From the NCBI GenBank assembly GCA_041483135.1, contig JBGPFE010000005.1:1-64000 (forward strand): a stretch of 64,000 nt of DNA, read 5' to 3'. Numbering within the stretch: the first letter of the stretch is position 1; each line of letters begins with the position of its first letter. Shown piece by piece: positions 63,030 through 64,000 of this stretch. A program made the translations under genes and the position numbers. This DNA is from PALSA-1004 sp041483135 (GTDB lineage: Bacteria; Pseudomonadota; Gammaproteobacteria; Burkholderiales; SG8-41). The notes below the pieces were generated by a model. It was given only the letters and a program-made list of their open reading frames with translations, was not told where the DNA came from and ran no database searches.

Positions 63030-63614
63030 TCAGGCCTGCTTGTCGGCGACGAGATTCTCGATGCGCCGATCAGGCACCAGCCAGATGAGCGCGACAAGCA
63101 CGTACAGGACTTGCGCGATCCATGGCAGCCAGCGCGCGGTCAGGATGGCGGCGACGTAGATCGCCGGCGATAGCTTTCCTTTCCAGTCGCTGCCAACAGC
63201 CTTCTTCAGCAAAGAATCGCAGCCCTGCGACGCGATGATGATCTGCTGCAGCACCCAGTATGCGACGGCCGCCATCAGCAGCACCGCGCCGTAAACGGCA
63301 GTTGGCACCGGCGCGAAATGATTCTCCCCCATCCAGCCGGTCACAAAAGGGAAGAGCGAGAGCCAGAACAGAAGATGCAGGTTCGCCCACAGCATCGGCC
63401 CCGTCACCCTGTGCACCACGTGCAGCATGTGGTGATGGTTGTTCCAGTAGATGCCGACGTAGACGAAGCTCAGCACGTAGCTCAGGAACACCGGAACGAG
63501 CGGCGCCAGCGCTTCGATGCTCTCGCCATGCGGCACCTTGAGCTCGAGCACCATGATCGTAATGATGATGGCGAGCACGCCATCGCTGAATGCCTCGAAC
63601 CGGCTCTTGCCCAT
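63030..63614 (-). CDS. TMEM175-family (DUF1211) membrane protein
   Basis: 194 residues, six predicted helices. It starts MGKSRFEAFSDGVLAIIITIMVLEL with the RxxxFSDG motif of bacterial TMEM175 potassium channels. HHHMLHVVHRVTGPMLWANLHLLFWLSLFPF is the conserved middle region. Only one six-helix repeat is present, as in other bacterial members, which tetramerise. It lies between the Ldh-type gene and a TctC gene on the same strand. Confidence 0.88.
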   Translation of the reverse strand: MGKSRFEAFSDGVLAIIITIMVLELKVPHGESIEALAPLVPVFLSYVLSFVYVGIYWNNHHHMLHVVHRVTGPMLWANLHLLFWLSLFPFVTGWMGENHFAPVPTAVYGAVLLMAAVAYWVLQQIIIASQGCDSLLKKAVGSDWKGKLSPAIYVAAILTARWLPWIAQVLYVLVALIWLVPDRRIENLVADKQA

Positions 63615-63621
63615 TCACGCC

Positions 63622-64000
63622 TCAATCGATCTTTACCTTGTTGTCCTTGATGATCTTCGCCCAGCGCTGCATTTCCGATCGCACGTAAGTGTTGAATTCG
63701 GTGGGCGACGTGTTGAGCGCGAACGGTATCGAGCGCTTGACCAGGAACTCCTGCATCTCCGGGTCTTTCATCACCGCTACGGTCGCAGCAAACAGCTTGT
63801 CGATGACCGGCCGCGGCGTGCGCACGGGCGCGAACATGCCGTTCCAGTTGAGGCTGCCGATGCCGGGGAAGCCGGCCTCCGCCATTGTCGGCACCTCGGG
63901 CAGCTCGGGGACGCGTTTCACTGACGTCACCGCAACCGCCCTGATCAGCCCTGCGCGGATCGCGCCGATGTTGGAAGCGACGTTCGATTCGGTGATATGC
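63622..64000 (-). CDS. Bug/TctC family receptor (partial, N-terminus outside window)
   Basis: The C-terminal 125 residues of a periplasmic solute receptor. The open frame continues through the right edge (NVASNIGAIRAGLIRAVAVTSVKRVPELPEVPTMAEAGFPG). SPTEFNTYVRSEMQRWAKIIKDNKV at the end is the Bug C-terminus. It lies eight bases upstream of the TMEM175-like gene. Signal peptide not visible here. Confidence 0.9.
   Translation of the reverse strand, partial: HITESNVASNIGAIRAGLIRAVAVTSVKRVPELPEVPTMAEAGFPGIGSLNWNGMFAPVRTPRPVIDKLFAATVAVMKDPEMQEFLVKRSIPFALNTSPTEFNTYVRSEMQRWAKIIKDNKVKID

Overview
The window is high-GC chromosomal DNA from a betaproteobacterium. The evidence is gene order: kefB-type antiporter, kdsD, kdsC, lptC, lptA, lptB, rpoN, hpf, ptsN, hprK and rapZ in one run; rdgB, rph, yicC, gmk, rpoZ and spoT in another; and two tripartite-tricarboxylate (Bug/TctC) receptors. 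The genus cannot be named from sequence alone. Part of an mlaE gene is cut by the left edge and part of a tctC gene by the right edge.

Layout. 1-5.2 kb: mlaE/mlaF, an LLM flavin oxidoreductase, an SDR, an AurF-like diiron protein and an orphan ABC ATPase. 5.2-23.8 kb: an MSHA-type IV pilus island (mshM-SPOR, mshL, mshN, mshE, mshG, mshI, mshJ, mshK and three prepilins). It is bracketed by a sigma-54 response regulator on the left and a membrane histidine kinase on the right, and outside these by an ABC ATPase and an ABC permease. Two good -24/-12 sigma-54 promoters lie in front of mshL and of the last prepilin. 23.8-34.7 kb: the Kdo/Lpt/RpoN/PTS block. 34.7-41.5 kb: 5-FCL, a double-thioredoxin protein, an intact IS30 element, mutY, an AsmA protein and tRNA-Gly(CCC). 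41.6-48.5 kb: thiS-thiG and trmB with a DsrE/DsrM/DsrK-like sulfur-redox module and a FadL porin between them. 48.5-56.8 kb: tctC, hemW, rdgB, rph, yicC, gmk, rpoZ, spoT. 56.9-64 kb: small lipoproteins and a three-gene operon (CPA2 antiporter, YbdK-type ligase, GrdB-like protein with an in-frame UGA that is very probably selenocysteine), then an Ldh-type dehydrogenase, a TMEM175-like channel and a second TctC.

The window is unusually rich in structured intergenic repeats. Two elements of 108-109 bp have identical 16-bp inverted ends (CTAGTGCCGTTCCAAC) and unrelated interiors. Both lie exactly in a CTAG shared by the overlapping stop codons of convergent genes. A third, 288-bp element with perfect 16-bp inverted ends separates kdsC from lptC. 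At least seven further junctions hold imperfect inverted repeats whose arms are tandem 7-10 bp words, and some of these have run into coding sequence and supply the C-terminal tails of proteins.

How the parts fit: the RpoN made in this window probably serves the sigma-54 activator and the two pilus promoters. The PTS-Ntr/RapZ genes sit in the usual RpoN operon. The Lpt and Mla genes serve the outer membrane. The Dsr-like module and the selenoprotein operon are the main accessory redox functions. No CRISPR array, prophage or rRNA was seen.
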